This document shows positions 8,675 to 16,148 of a DNA stretch of 37,475 nt, one piece after another (the stretch's first letter is position 1; each line of letters begins with the position of its first letter). The translations under genes and the position numbers were made by a program. The stretch covers positions 1 through 37,475 of the forward strand of contig CAZDLW010000019.1 in the NCBI GenBank assembly GCA_964505975.1. Reading direction: 5' to 3'. The DNA comes from Gp6-AA40 sp964505975 (lineage in GTDB: Bacteria > Acidobacteriota > Vicinamibacteria > Vicinamibacterales > UBA2999). Under the pieces are notes generated by a model. The model was not told the DNA's origin, searched no databases, and saw only the letters and a list, made by a program, of their open reading frames with translations.

Positions 8675-9364
8675 CTACCCGGGGGTCAGCGAGTAACCAT
8701 CGCCGTGGACGGTGTGGATGAATCGGGGCTGATCGGATTGGGGCTCGATCTTCCGACGCAGCCGTCCGATTGCGTGATCCACCGATCGGGTGCTCGCCGA
8801 ATCGTCCGGGTACCCCCAGACATCGCGCAGGAGCTCTCCCCGATAGACGACCCGTCCGGCCCGCGCCGCGAGGAACCGCAACAGCTCGAACTCGCGATGG
8901 GTCAGGTGCAGCGGTTCGGTCCCTCGGATCGCCGTCCGGGTCGTGAAGTCGATGACGATGTCTCCGAGCACGAGACGATCGACGCTCCCCCGCGCTCGGC
9001 GCAGGACAGCCCGCACACGAGCCAGCAGTTCCGCGAGGTCGAATGGCTTCAGGACGTAGTCGTCGGCGCCCAGCCTCAACCCCCGCAGCTTGTCCGCGGT
9101 CTCGCCGCGCGCCGTCAGGAAGATGATGGGCGTCCGCCCGCCCTGGTGGAGCGTCTCGAACACGTCGAAGCCGGACCGGTCGGGCAGCATCACGTCCAGC
9201 AGGATCAGATCCGGCGGGAATTCCCGGAGGAAACTGACCGCCGCGTGTGCGTTGGCGGCGCGCCTCACGTCGAAGCCGTCGAGCGCCAGGTTGTCGCAGA
9301 CGACCTTCGCCAGGAGCTGATCGTCCTCGACCACGAGAATGCGCAGGCGCGGGCTCCTGGTCAC
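8675..9364 (-). CDS. OmpR/PhoB-type response regulator
   Basis: 229 residues. The receiver domain (8-120) has the acidic pair E13/D14, phospho-acceptor D57 (LILLDVMLPD), a conserved Thr in FLTARG and Lys in VLKPFD. The winged-helix output domain (about 130-229) has LTHREFELLRFLAARAGRVVYRGELLRDVWGY and RSVDHAIGRLRRKIE. It starts at GTG 9364, overlapping the histidine kinase stop (GTGA), with GGAG upstream. The pair is therefore translationally coupled and surely cognate. Target genes cannot be read from the sequence; the TAXI lipoprotein at 11203-12168 is the obvious candidate partner system. Confidence 0.93.
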   Translation of the reverse strand: MTRSPRLRILVVEDDQLLAKVVCDNLALDGFDVRRAANAHAAVSFLREFPPDLILLDVMLPDRSGFDVFETLHQGGRTPIIFLTARGETADKLRGLRLGADDYVLKPFDLAELLARVRAVLRRARGSVDRLVLGDIVIDFTTRTAIRGTEPLHLTHREFELLRFLAARAGRVVYRGELLRDVWGYPDDSASTRSVDHAIGRLRRKIEPQSDQPRFIHTVHGDGYSLTPG

Positions 9365-11103
9365 GGCCGCTCTCCGGCTTCCATGTGTTCCGGCGACATC
9401 GCGGACCTGCTATCCGCCGCGAGAAGCGTGATCCGCATCGTCGTTCCCACGCCGGCTTCGCTGTCGATCTGCAGGGTGCCGCGATGATCGGCGACGATCC
9501 GCGCGGCAATTGCGAGTCCCAGACCTGTGCCGCCGTGCCCCGCGAAGCGGCCTCGATAGAATTTCTTCGTCACCTGTCCGATCTCGTCCGGCGGAATGCC
9601 ACCGCCCCGATCGACGACTTCCAACACGACTGTGCGGCCGGCGGCACGTGCCTTGAGGGACAGACACCGCTCGCCTCGCGAGTGACGGATGGCGTTGTCC
9701 ACCAGATTGTCGAGCACCAGCGCGAGCCCGGTCCTATCGCCCAGGACCGGAGGCAGCGTCCGGGGAACCGCCACGTCGACCTGATACGGTCCGCCGGCCA
9801 GCTGCACGGAGAACCGGTCCAGCGTTTCGGCGACAACAACGGCGAGCACAACCGGCTCGAGCGGCGGCCTCCTCTCCGGCGCGTCTGTCGCGCGCGAAAA
9901 GGCCAAAAGGTTGTCCACCAGCCGCGCCAGGCGTCTCGACTCCTGCACGATGAACCCCGCGTACGCCTGCCGGTCTGTGGCCGTGTCGAGGCGGCCGGCC
10001 GCGAGTGTCTCGCCTGCTGCCCGGATGGTTGCAATCGGCGTCTTGAACTCGTGGGTCACGCTTGCGACGAAATCAGAACGCAGTTCCGCGAGGCGCAGCC
10101 GCGTACGGGCCGCCCGTACGCTCAACGCTATGCCCACGGCCAGCATCGTGGCGGCCGTCAGGCCGAGAATCAACAGCCGGTTCGCGTCGGCCGAGGCCGC
10201 CAGCAGAGATGAGTCCTCGCGAGTGACGGCCCGGATTGTCCACCAGCGGCGCTCGAGCCTCGCGGGCGGATCCGCGGCCACGATGAGCGGGTTGAAGAAC
10301 ATCACCGGAAACGTCCGGTCGCTGACTGGCGCCCCGGGGACAGCCACGCCCTCGCCGGCAACGCCCCCTCCGAGGTGGTCCGTAATGGCAATCGTGACGC
10401 CATCGACGCCCCGTCCGGCGGCCACCGTCTCGTCGAGCAGGGCCGGGAAGTAGTTGTGCCGTGCCCAGTCCAGGTTCACCGTGAAGCCGAAGACGGTGTC
10501 GAGGTGCTGGCGGAATACGTCCCTGTAGAGCAGGCGGGCCACCACCTGATAGGGTGCCTCATCGATCGAGATCTCGAAGGCCACAAACCGGCGCCCGCTC
10601 GTCGCATCGTCCTCGATCCGATCGGTCAGCGCCTGACCGACCTGCGGATGTTCGTCGATGATTACCGGAAACGGCGCGAGATCCACCGGCGAGCTCCACC
10701 GCACGGGCCGATCGCGACGGTAGAAGAACACCAGGCCGGCGCCGGCGCGCTCACGGCGCCACAGGAAGAACGCCTCCGGGTACGAATAACGGGCAAACGC
10801 GCTGGCGACGAGGTTGACGGCGCCATAGGTGGGGTCGGGTGCGGCCTCCGGGCTGGTGAAGGCATCGAGCGCGGGCGACAGGAGGACCAGACGCTGCACC
10901 GCCTGCATGTCACGGGTCAACTCGAGGAGAAAACGATCGCTGGCCTCCTCGGCCTGGCGATCGGCGAGCAACAGCAGACTCTGCTGCCATGCCCGGACGG
11001 CGACGTAGCCCAGCCAGACCAGGAGCACAATCAGGAGGCAGGCCACGGCGGACAGGGCGCCAACCGCCCAGCGCCGCCGCAGCAGGGGCTCGAGCGTGGT
11101 CAT
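9361..11103 (-). CDS. Membrane sensor histidine kinase
   Basis: 580 residues. One helix (about 13-34), a long periplasmic sensor region (about 38-305) and a second helix (309-329) are followed by HisKA with H351 in FVASVTHEFKTPIATIRAAGETLAAG. The HATPase_c domain has an N box (LVLDNLVDNAIRHS), G1 (VVDRGGGIPPDEI) and G2 (GHGGTGLGLAIAARIV). The sensor region has no recognisable PAS or Cache motif. It starts at ATG 11103 behind TGAGGAAGG. The TAXI-type lipoprotein gene ends 99 nt upstream on the same strand, so that periplasmic binding protein may present a ligand to this sensor domain. Confidence 0.92.
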   Translation of the reverse strand: MTTLEPLLRRRWAVGALSAVACLLIVLLVWLGYVAVRAWQQSLLLLADRQAEEASDRFLLELTRDMQAVQRLVLLSPALDAFTSPEAAPDPTYGAVNLVASAFARYSYPEAFFLWRRERAGAGLVFFYRRDRPVRWSSPVDLAPFPVIIDEHPQVGQALTDRIEDDATSGRRFVAFEISIDEAPYQVVARLLYRDVFRQHLDTVFGFTVNLDWARHNYFPALLDETVAAGRGVDGVTIAITDHLGGGVAGEGVAVPGAPVSDRTFPVMFFNPLIVAADPPARLERRWWTIRAVTREDSSLLAASADANRLLILGLTAATMLAVGIALSVRAARTRLRLAELRSDFVASVTHEFKTPIATIRAAGETLAAGRLDTATDRQAYAGFIVQESRRLARLVDNLLAFSRATDAPERRPPLEPVVLAVVVAETLDRFSVQLAGGPYQVDVAVPRTLPPVLGDRTGLALVLDNLVDNAIRHSRGERCLSLKARAAGRTVVLEVVDRGGGIPPDEIGQVTKKFYRGRFAGHGGTGLGLAIAARIVADHRGTLQIDSEAGVGTTMRITLLAADSRSAMSPEHMEAGERP

Positions 11104-11202
11104 GCCTTCCTCAGGGTCGTCGTAAGAGACCGACCGGATCGTGCCCGCTCGTCCAGCCGGAGCCGTGAGAACAGGTCCGGCGTCCCCTCCTGCGAGCCAC
11201 GG

Positions 11203-12168
11203 CTACATCGCTCCCTGCTCCCGGTAATACCGGGCGGCACCTTCGTGTAGCGGTATCGGCGTTGCCGACGCGTCCTCCGTATTCATCTGGTGCAAGGGGG
11301 GGGTGTCGAATGCGGACAGGTCGGGCAAGGCCTCGAAGAAGGCTTTCGTCACTCCGTACACGATGTCGGCATCGAGCCCGCTCCTGCACACGAGCAGCCC
11401 ATCGAGCCCGATCGTCAGCCCCGGCCGGCCGCCCGCGAGATCGCGTGGAATGACCATGCCGCGCAGAAAGGGATGCCGCCGATGGAGCTGTGCGATCGTG
11501 GCCGGTGACAGTGGGAGCACCTCCGCATCTCCGGCCAGTGCAACCCGCATCTGGTCCGCCGCCGACACGCCGCCGACGAAGAGCGCATCCAGTCGCCGCG
11601 ATGACAGCGCGTCCACGGCGTCGCCAACGGACAGGTGGGACACCTCGACGTCGAGGCCGAACGTCTCCAGCACCGCACTGGCGGTCAAGGCCGTGCTGCT
11701 CCCTGGTCGCCCGACGCCGACACGGCGGCCGCGCAGATCCTGGAGCTCACGAATCGCCGAGCCGCGGCGAACGAGCAGATACAGCGGGTTGGGATTCAGC
11801 GCCGCGATGCCGCGAAGGCGATCGTACGGCTCGGCGTCGAGCTCGCCGACGAAGGCCAGATAGGCCGTGTCGGCGAACAGGATGGTGATGTCGGCGTCCC
11901 CCCTCTGAAGTGCGGCCACGAACTCCGCTCCTGGATTCTGCTCCACGAATCGGACGTCTACGTCGGGCAGCACGGTCGAGAACGCTCGCGCCAGCGTGGC
12001 GCTCAACACCGGAGCCTGGACCGGCAGGATCCAGAAGACAATCTCGCGACGCGCCGCGGGCTCCGTCGCCCCGCGCGCGCACGCGCCGAGAAGAAGCGCG
12101 ATGGCCAGACAGGCAGATAGTGCCGCCTGGCACCGAAACCACCAGCGCCACCGCTCACCTGCGACCAT
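11203..12168 (-). CDS. TAXI-family TRAP solute-binding lipoprotein, orphan
   Basis: 321 residues. A lipoprotein signal peptide (MVAGERWRWWFRCQ, then a hydrophobic stretch) ends in lipobox LLGA-C30. The mature part resembles TAXI/NMT1-type periplasmic binding proteins: ADITILFADTAYLAFVGE, a glycine-rich loop RRVGVGRPGSSTALTASAVLETFGLD, VDALSSRRLDALFVGG, and a C-terminal VYGVTKAFFEALPDL...LHEGAARYYREQG typical of TAXI proteins. No DctQ or DctM membrane genes are nearby; instead a histidine kinase and regulator follow on the same strand. A sensory rather than transport role is inferred. The ATG (12166-12168) abuts an intergenic repeat that begins at 12170, so no ordinary ribosome site is present. 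Confidence 0.82.
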   Translation of the reverse strand: MVAGERWRWWFRCQAALSACLAIALLLGACARGATEPAARREIVFWILPVQAPVLSATLARAFSTVLPDVDVRFVEQNPGAEFVAALQRGDADITILFADTAYLAFVGELDAEPYDRLRGIAALNPNPLYLLVRRGSAIRELQDLRGRRVGVGRPGSSTALTASAVLETFGLDVEVSHLSVGDAVDALSSRRLDALFVGGVSAADQMRVALAGDAEVLPLSPATIAQLHRRHPFLRGMVIPRDLAGGRPGLTIGLDGLLVCRSGLDADIVYGVTKAFFEALPDLSAFDTPPLHQMNTEDASATPIPLHEGAARYYREQGAM

Positions 12169-12169
12169 T

Positions 12170-12310
12170 GGACCGCTATGCGACCCGGAGCGCGAATTCT
12201 GTACCCGTTGTCCAGACCGCATGGCGGTCCTGGCCGCGCGAAGCGCGGCAGAAGATACTGCCAACCAGCCGAGGGGCTTGCGGGATATCAAGGGGCAGAG
12301 CCCCTTGGCT
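12170..12310 (+). repeat. Structured intergenic repeat, copy A
   Basis: Full-length copy of the six-member family. It begins GGACCGCTATGCG, and the arm CCGCATGGCGGTCC near 12220 pairs with it through one G-T wobble. The hairpin GCCGCGC-GAA-GCGCGGC spans 12233-12249, followed by AGCCGAGGGGC and GCCCCTTGGCT-type arms at the end. It lies wholly between the cytochrome c gene and the TAXI gene and ends one base before the TAXI start codon. The open frame read through it in reverse (MRSGQRVQNSRSG) is a by-product. Confidence 0.85.
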
Positions 12311-12319
12311 GATTCGCTC

Positions 12320-12337
12320 CTCGCTGCGGGCAGCGAG
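12320..12337 (-). terminator. Hairpin after cytochrome c gene
   Basis: CTCGCTGC-GG-GCAGCGAG is an inverted repeat between the cytochrome c gene stop (12380) and repeat copy A. It may end the cytochrome transcript; no T-tract. Confidence 0.3.
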
Positions 12338-12379
12338 CGTCGAGGCGACGGACCCATGCCACCTCGGCCCAGCATACGG

Positions 12380-13138
12380 TCACTCGCAGGTGTCGTCCAC
12401 GATCTGGAGCGACATGATGGTGATCCGGTTCTCCCCGCCCGACATCAACCACAAGCCCCTGGCTTCCACTCTGGTGCCAGCCCGGACATCCGGACCCGGA
12501 CGAAGATTGGCGAGACCGATCGTAAGCGATCCCGGCGTCGTGGCTCTGGCTCGCTCGAGGTCCGCGCCCGTCGTGGCTCCGGGACTCTTCGTCCGTACCG
12601 GTGCGCTGGCGCGGGTCAACGTCCAGACGGGGTCGGGCCCGAACGCGAGGCAGCCAACTGTCCGCACGAGCGCGCCATGACGCAAGGGCTGCGGCCCATC
12701 TCTTCCCACGATGTCGATGAGCGCCAATTCGGGAGTCTCCCGCAGTTCTGCCGAGCCAGCCGGGTATTCGTTGTACTGCAGGAGGAACGCGATCAGGTCG
12801 AGTGTCTCGAGGCTCGTCAGGCTGCCGGCCGCGTCCTGGGGCATCGTCCTGCCGATCTTTGCGAACAGATCATTGAGGCTGGCCGACTCCCAGCTCTCCG
12901 CAAATGTGGCACCCGACAAGGCGAGCGTACGTCTGTTGACACCGCCCCCGTCGAGAAAATCGCCGTGGCAGGCGCTGCAGCGCTCAGCATACGTGTTCCC
13001 GCCACGCTCTGCCTGTGCGACGCTGTACACGCCATCCCAGATGCTTTGATTCGCGGCGGCCACGTCGACGAAGCCGCCAGGCACGAGAATCCCGAGCACG
13101 ACGCACGCCAGCCCCGGTATCCATCGATCAGACATCAC
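12380..13138 (-). CDS. Exported mono-heme cytochrome c with C-terminal extra domain
   Basis: 252 residues: signal peptide (1-28), then a class-I cytochrome c domain with C54-S-A-C57-H58 and a probable axial M99 in GRTMPQDAAGSLTSLETLDLIAFLLQYNEYPAG. The last ~105 residues (from about 147: VGRDGPQPLRHGALVRTVGCLAF...VRAGTRVEARGLWLMSGGENRITIMSLQIV) look like a beta-rich, OB-like domain and are not part of the heme fold. A periplasmic electron carrier is expected. It shares the DAAGSL/DAPGSL signature with the cytochrome at 13899, so the two are related. The natural oxidase or reductase partner is unknown. Confidence 0.82.
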   Translation of the reverse strand: MMSDRWIPGLACVVLGILVPGGFVDVAAANQSIWDGVYSVAQAERGGNTYAERCSACHGDFLDGGGVNRRTLALSGATFAESWESASLNDLFAKIGRTMPQDAAGSLTSLETLDLIAFLLQYNEYPAGSAELRETPELALIDIVGRDGPQPLRHGALVRTVGCLAFGPDPVWTLTRASAPVRTKSPGATTGADLERARATTPGSLTIGLANLRPGPDVRAGTRVEARGLWLMSGGENRITIMSLQIVDDTCE

Positions 13139-13192
13139 TGGGATCCTTCAGCACTGTGCGGCGCATGCGCGTCCCTCTCTCCGCCCTCCTGC

Positions 13193-13843
13193 TCAAGACG
13201 CGCGCCAGAAGAATACGATCGTCAGACGCTTGGACCGGTGCTCCGTCCCGAAGTACGAGGTGGCCGCATGAACCAGGTCCCCACGGTAGAGGAGCAGTCG
13301 GTTGAAGACGTTGGGAATCGACAACTCGGCCTTCCACGCGCTGAGCGGCAGACTCGGCACGCCCAGAGCCTCGCGAAGGCTGGCATGCTGGGGAGGGCAC
13401 AGATTCCCCCCCAGGGTGCCGTCCTCGTGTCGAAGGCGATAGAACGTCGTTCCACCCGTGTCGGGAGCCCCCTTGCTCAGATAGAGAACGCCCGCATACC
13501 GGCAATCCTTCGAGTCGGTGTGCGGCATCGACCTGGACTCCAGCTCGCCCACGAGCTGCGCGGAATTGTGGTCGACGAAACGGGTCTCCTCGGAGGTCTC
13601 CCGCCACAGCCGGCTCACGCCTGTCTTTTCGAGGACCCACTTCTCGATCGCGGACAGCTCCTCGGCGCGGAGCGCATCGCGCGAGCGCTTTCCGGGCCAG
13701 GGCTGGTTCGTGTACGGATGTCCCAGCACCCAGTTAGTGCTGGCCAGGCACCGCTCCGCGACCTCTTCGGCATTGGGAAGCACCCGGTCCTTGATCCAGT
13801 AGTCTCTTCCGAGCTGGGGCTTGCGGTACGGAATCTGCCTCAT
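13193..13843 (-). CDS. 2-oxoglutarate/Fe(II) oxygenase-like protein (DUF6445-type)
   Basis: 216 residues with the double-stranded beta-helix signature of prolyl-hydroxylase-like dioxygenases. The iron triad is H108-x-D110 (MPHTDSKDCRYAGVLYLS) and H192 (YRGDLVHAATSYFG). R206 (RSKRLTIVFFW) is placed to bind 2-oxoglutarate. The N-terminal half (VLPNAEEVAERCLAS) matches the helical start of DUF6445-like proteins. No signal peptide, so it should be cytoplasmic, unlike its exported neighbours. It sits between two cytochrome c genes on the same strand, with gaps of about 55 nt each. The hydroxylated substrate is unknown; a modified side chain on a neighbour's product is possible but unsupported. Confidence 0.78.
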   Translation of the reverse strand: MRQIPYRKPQLGRDYWIKDRVLPNAEEVAERCLASTNWVLGHPYTNQPWPGKRSRDALRAEELSAIEKWVLEKTGVSRLWRETSEETRFVDHNSAQLVGELESRSMPHTDSKDCRYAGVLYLSKGAPDTGGTTFYRLRHEDGTLGGNLCPPQHASLREALGVPSLPLSAWKAELSIPNVFNRLLLYRGDLVHAATSYFGTEHRSKRLTIVFFWRAS

Positions 13844-13873
13844 TGACCGACCACGCGAGACGGCGGCCGTGGC

Positions 13874-13891
13874 GGCGCCGCCGCAGGCGCC
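13874..13891 (-). terminator. GC palindrome between cytochrome c and 2OG genes
   Basis: GGCGCC-GCCGCA-GGCGCC can fold as a 6-bp stem with a 6-nt loop. A 12-bp self-complementary block (13871-13882) overlaps it. It lies in the 55-nt gap upstream of the cytochrome stop. Function uncertain. Confidence 0.25.
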
Positions 13892-13898
13892 TATCGAG

Positions 13899-14423
13899 CT
13901 ATCGTGACCCCGATCGTTCGATGACGATCCCGGCTAGCCGATCGTATTCGAGATCGCTCTGCCCGCGCGGGAACTCGTTGGCCTCCAGGATGTAGGCCAC
14001 GACGTCCAGATAGATCCCGGCATCCAGGCTCCCGGGGGCGTCGGCAGGCATCGTCCTGCTGACGCGATTGTACAGATCTAGAACGCTTCGACCGCGCCAA
14101 TGAAACATGAACGCATCGGCGACGAGCGCGGGCACTTCGTCGGTCGGGTTGCCGGTCATGTCCGATTCGTGGCAATGCTCGCACGATTCCGTGTAGGCCT
14201 GCAGCCCGCGGGTCGCCTGGTCCTCGCTATAGACGCCGCTCGAAATCGGCAGGCTGGCCGACGGCTCGCGTGCCTCCTGGCGTGGTTGGGAGGCGGGCGC
14301 CGCCCACGCGGTTGCCAGCCCCAGCAGGCAGAGTATGGCTCCCCCGGAGATGCCCTGTTGCCAGATGGAGGGTCGAATCATGTCGATGCGGCTGATCACG
14401 CCGCGGCGACAGACAGCCGACAT
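13899..14423 (-). CDS. Exported mono-heme cytochrome c
   Basis: 174 residues from ATG 14423, or 160 from ATG 14381 (MIRPSIWQQG), which gives a neater signal peptide; neither has a clear ribosome site. The heme site is C81-E-H-C84-H85 and the likely axial Met is M125 in SRTMPADAPGSLDAGIYLDVVAYILEANEFP. The latter closely parallels the cytochrome at 12380 (GRTMPQDAAGSL...LDLIAFLLQYNEYP), so these are paralogues, this one without the C-terminal beta domain. Periplasmic electron transfer is expected, with the heme-bearing DUF1592-type protein of the same cluster a possible partner. Confidence 0.82.
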   Translation of the reverse strand: MSAVCRRGVISRIDMIRPSIWQQGISGGAILCLLGLATAWAAPASQPRQEAREPSASLPISSGVYSEDQATRGLQAYTESCEHCHESDMTGNPTDEVPALVADAFMFHWRGRSVLDLYNRVSRTMPADAPGSLDAGIYLDVVAYILEANEFPRGQSDLEYDRLAGIVIERSGSR

Positions 14424-14488
14424 GCCGGGCCGTCTGTCACCGGGGCAGACTCGACAGGTGGAATCGACTCGCGTGGTACGACTCGGCG

Positions 14489-16057
14489 CTATTGACGGGC
14501 CACGGGCTGTCCGGCCGGCGCGGGAGCCGGCGGCACGGGAATGCCCCGCTTCGTCATCTCGTCGCGCAGCAGTGCCACCGTGCTCTCGTGTACCTGGCCA
14601 GGGGCGTTGCCGCGGCCGCGGCCGCCGCCACCGACGCCGCGGGCGAGGTCGATTGGCAGGCGCCCCAGCCGGTCCTTCGCCTCCAGGTTGGCGCCGTGCT
14701 CCATGAGGTACTTGACGAGACTGTCAGCGCCTCTGGCGGCGGCGTTGTGCAGCGCCGTCTGTCCGTTGGCGTTCGCCGCGTTGACGTCGATCGAGGCAGC
14801 CACGAGGAGCTCGAGAGCCGCGAGCGCGTCCTCCTCGGTGGCCGGCGTTCCCACCGAGGCCGTCCCGGCGTACACGCGCTGCCCGCGTGCCGATGTCGCA
14901 ATCATCGCGACCGTCGTGCCGTCCTTCTGGGTGAGCCGCGCGTCGGCGCCGCCGTCGAGCAGCACCTTGATCATGGCCGCGTCACCGCTCCGGGCGGCGC
15001 GTGCGAGGGCGGTCGAGCCTTCGCCCAGCGAGCCATCGCCCTGGAACGCCGTATGCCGGCCGATGATCGGCCTCTGCAGCTGCGCGTTCGGATTCGCTCC
15101 ACGACGGAGGAGTACTCTCGCCATTTCCACGGCATCGATCGAGTCGCGCAACGGTGGTGCCGGGCGCCCCATCAGCGGGGAAAGGGTGTGCATGTCCACG
15201 GCCGCGTACAGCGCCGTCATGCCCGTGTTGTCGGCGCGGTTCGGATCCGCACCCTTCTCGAGCAGCGCGACGGCCGTGTCGAACCGGGCGTTGACGATGG
15301 CCAGAATCAGGGGGGGTGTTCCGTCCGGGTCCGGCAGGTTGAGGTCCGCACCGGCATCGGCCAGCGCGCGGGCGGCATCGATCGCGCCTTCCCGTGCGGC
15401 AAACATGAGGGCCGTCCAGCCTCCGACCGGCTGGAGCGTGTAGATCATGCCGCCCGTGTTGAACTGGAACTCTGGCCACTCGAGCTCCCTCGAACGCGCG
15501 TTCAGGTTCGCGCCGCTCTCAGCCAGGGCCCGGATCGCCGCCGCGTGGTTCTCGCGTGCAGCGTGCATCAGAGCCGTCTGCCCCTGGGTCTCCTCGACGG
15601 CGTTCGGGTTGGCACCACGGGCCAGGAGCAGCCTGATGGTCGCCGCATCGCCCGAGCGTGCGGCCGTCATCAGGACGGATTCTCCGCTCGGGAGGGTGAC
15701 GTTCGGGTCGGCACCAGCCTGGAGCAGGGCGTCCACGAGCGGTGCGTTGGCGTTCTCGACCGCCAGCCGCAGCGGCGCAACTCCGTACCGGTTCACGGCG
15801 TTGACGTTGGCTCCCGCGCGTATCAGCGCCCGCGCCAGCTCCAGGTGGCTCGTGTGCGCCGCCCAGTGGAGCGCGGTGGTGCCGTCGGGCTCGACGGCGT
15901 TCACGTCGGCGCTCTGCTTCAGCAGGGCAACCACGGCGTCGACGCTGCCCGTCCTGACCGCGTCGATCAGAGGGACTCCGGCGCCCCGCGCCGTAGCGAC
16001 GGTCAGAGTGAGCGCCGCAGCGCAGAGCCACGCGCCAACCGTGTGTCGGGTACGCAT
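14489..16057 (-). CDS. Secreted ankyrin-repeat protein
   Basis: 522 residues. The Sec signal peptide MRTRHTVGAWLCAAALTLTVATARGA is followed by about ten ankyrin repeats of the form DGTTALHWAAHTSHLELARALIRAGANVNAVN. A non-repeat insert occurs near the middle (RELEWPEFQFNTGGMIYTLQPVGG). The end is glycine/arginine-rich and then proline-rich (VPPAPAPAGQP). ATG 16057 is preceded by GGAGG (16063-16067) at 5 nt, which settles the start. Ankyrin repeats bind proteins; here they would act in the periplasm or outside the cell. It follows the DUF1552 gene on the same strand and is a plausible scaffold for the cytochrome-rich cluster, although no binding partner is shown. Confidence 0.9.
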   Translation of the reverse strand: MRTRHTVGAWLCAAALTLTVATARGAGVPLIDAVRTGSVDAVVALLKQSADVNAVEPDGTTALHWAAHTSHLELARALIRAGANVNAVNRYGVAPLRLAVENANAPLVDALLQAGADPNVTLPSGESVLMTAARSGDAATIRLLLARGANPNAVEETQGQTALMHAARENHAAAIRALAESGANLNARSRELEWPEFQFNTGGMIYTLQPVGGWTALMFAAREGAIDAARALADAGADLNLPDPDGTPPLILAIVNARFDTAVALLEKGADPNRADNTGMTALYAAVDMHTLSPLMGRPAPPLRDSIDAVEMARVLLRRGANPNAQLQRPIIGRHTAFQGDGSLGEGSTALARAARSGDAAMIKVLLDGGADARLTQKDGTTVAMIATSARGQRVYAGTASVGTPATEEDALAALELLVAASIDVNAANANGQTALHNAAARGADSLVKYLMEHGANLEAKDRLGRLPIDLARGVGGGGRGRGNAPGQVHESTVALLRDEMTKRGIPVPPAPAPAGQPVARQ

Positions 16058-16102
16058 CGCATCCTCCAAACGAGACTCGTGGATCGCGCTCGAGAGGACG
16101 AC

Positions 16103-16127
16103 GGACCGCCGCGCCCCGCGGCGGTCC
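16103..16127 (-). terminator. Perfect 11-bp GC hairpin between DUF1552 and ankyrin genes
   Basis: GGACCGCCGCG-CCC-CGCGGCGGTCC: an 11-bp uninterrupted stem with a 3-nt loop, 21 nt past the DUF1552 stop and 45 nt before the ankyrin start. No T-tract. It could stop or trim the transcript so that ankyrin and DUF1552 levels differ. Confidence 0.45.
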
Positions 16128-16148
16128 CCCTCGTGCGCGGCATCGGCG

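Noticed and set aside
11996..13846. 616-residue plus-strand frame across the cytochrome c and 2OG genes
   Set aside because: It runs through repeat copy A and antisense to genes with CxxCH and HxD motifs; composition is not protein-like.
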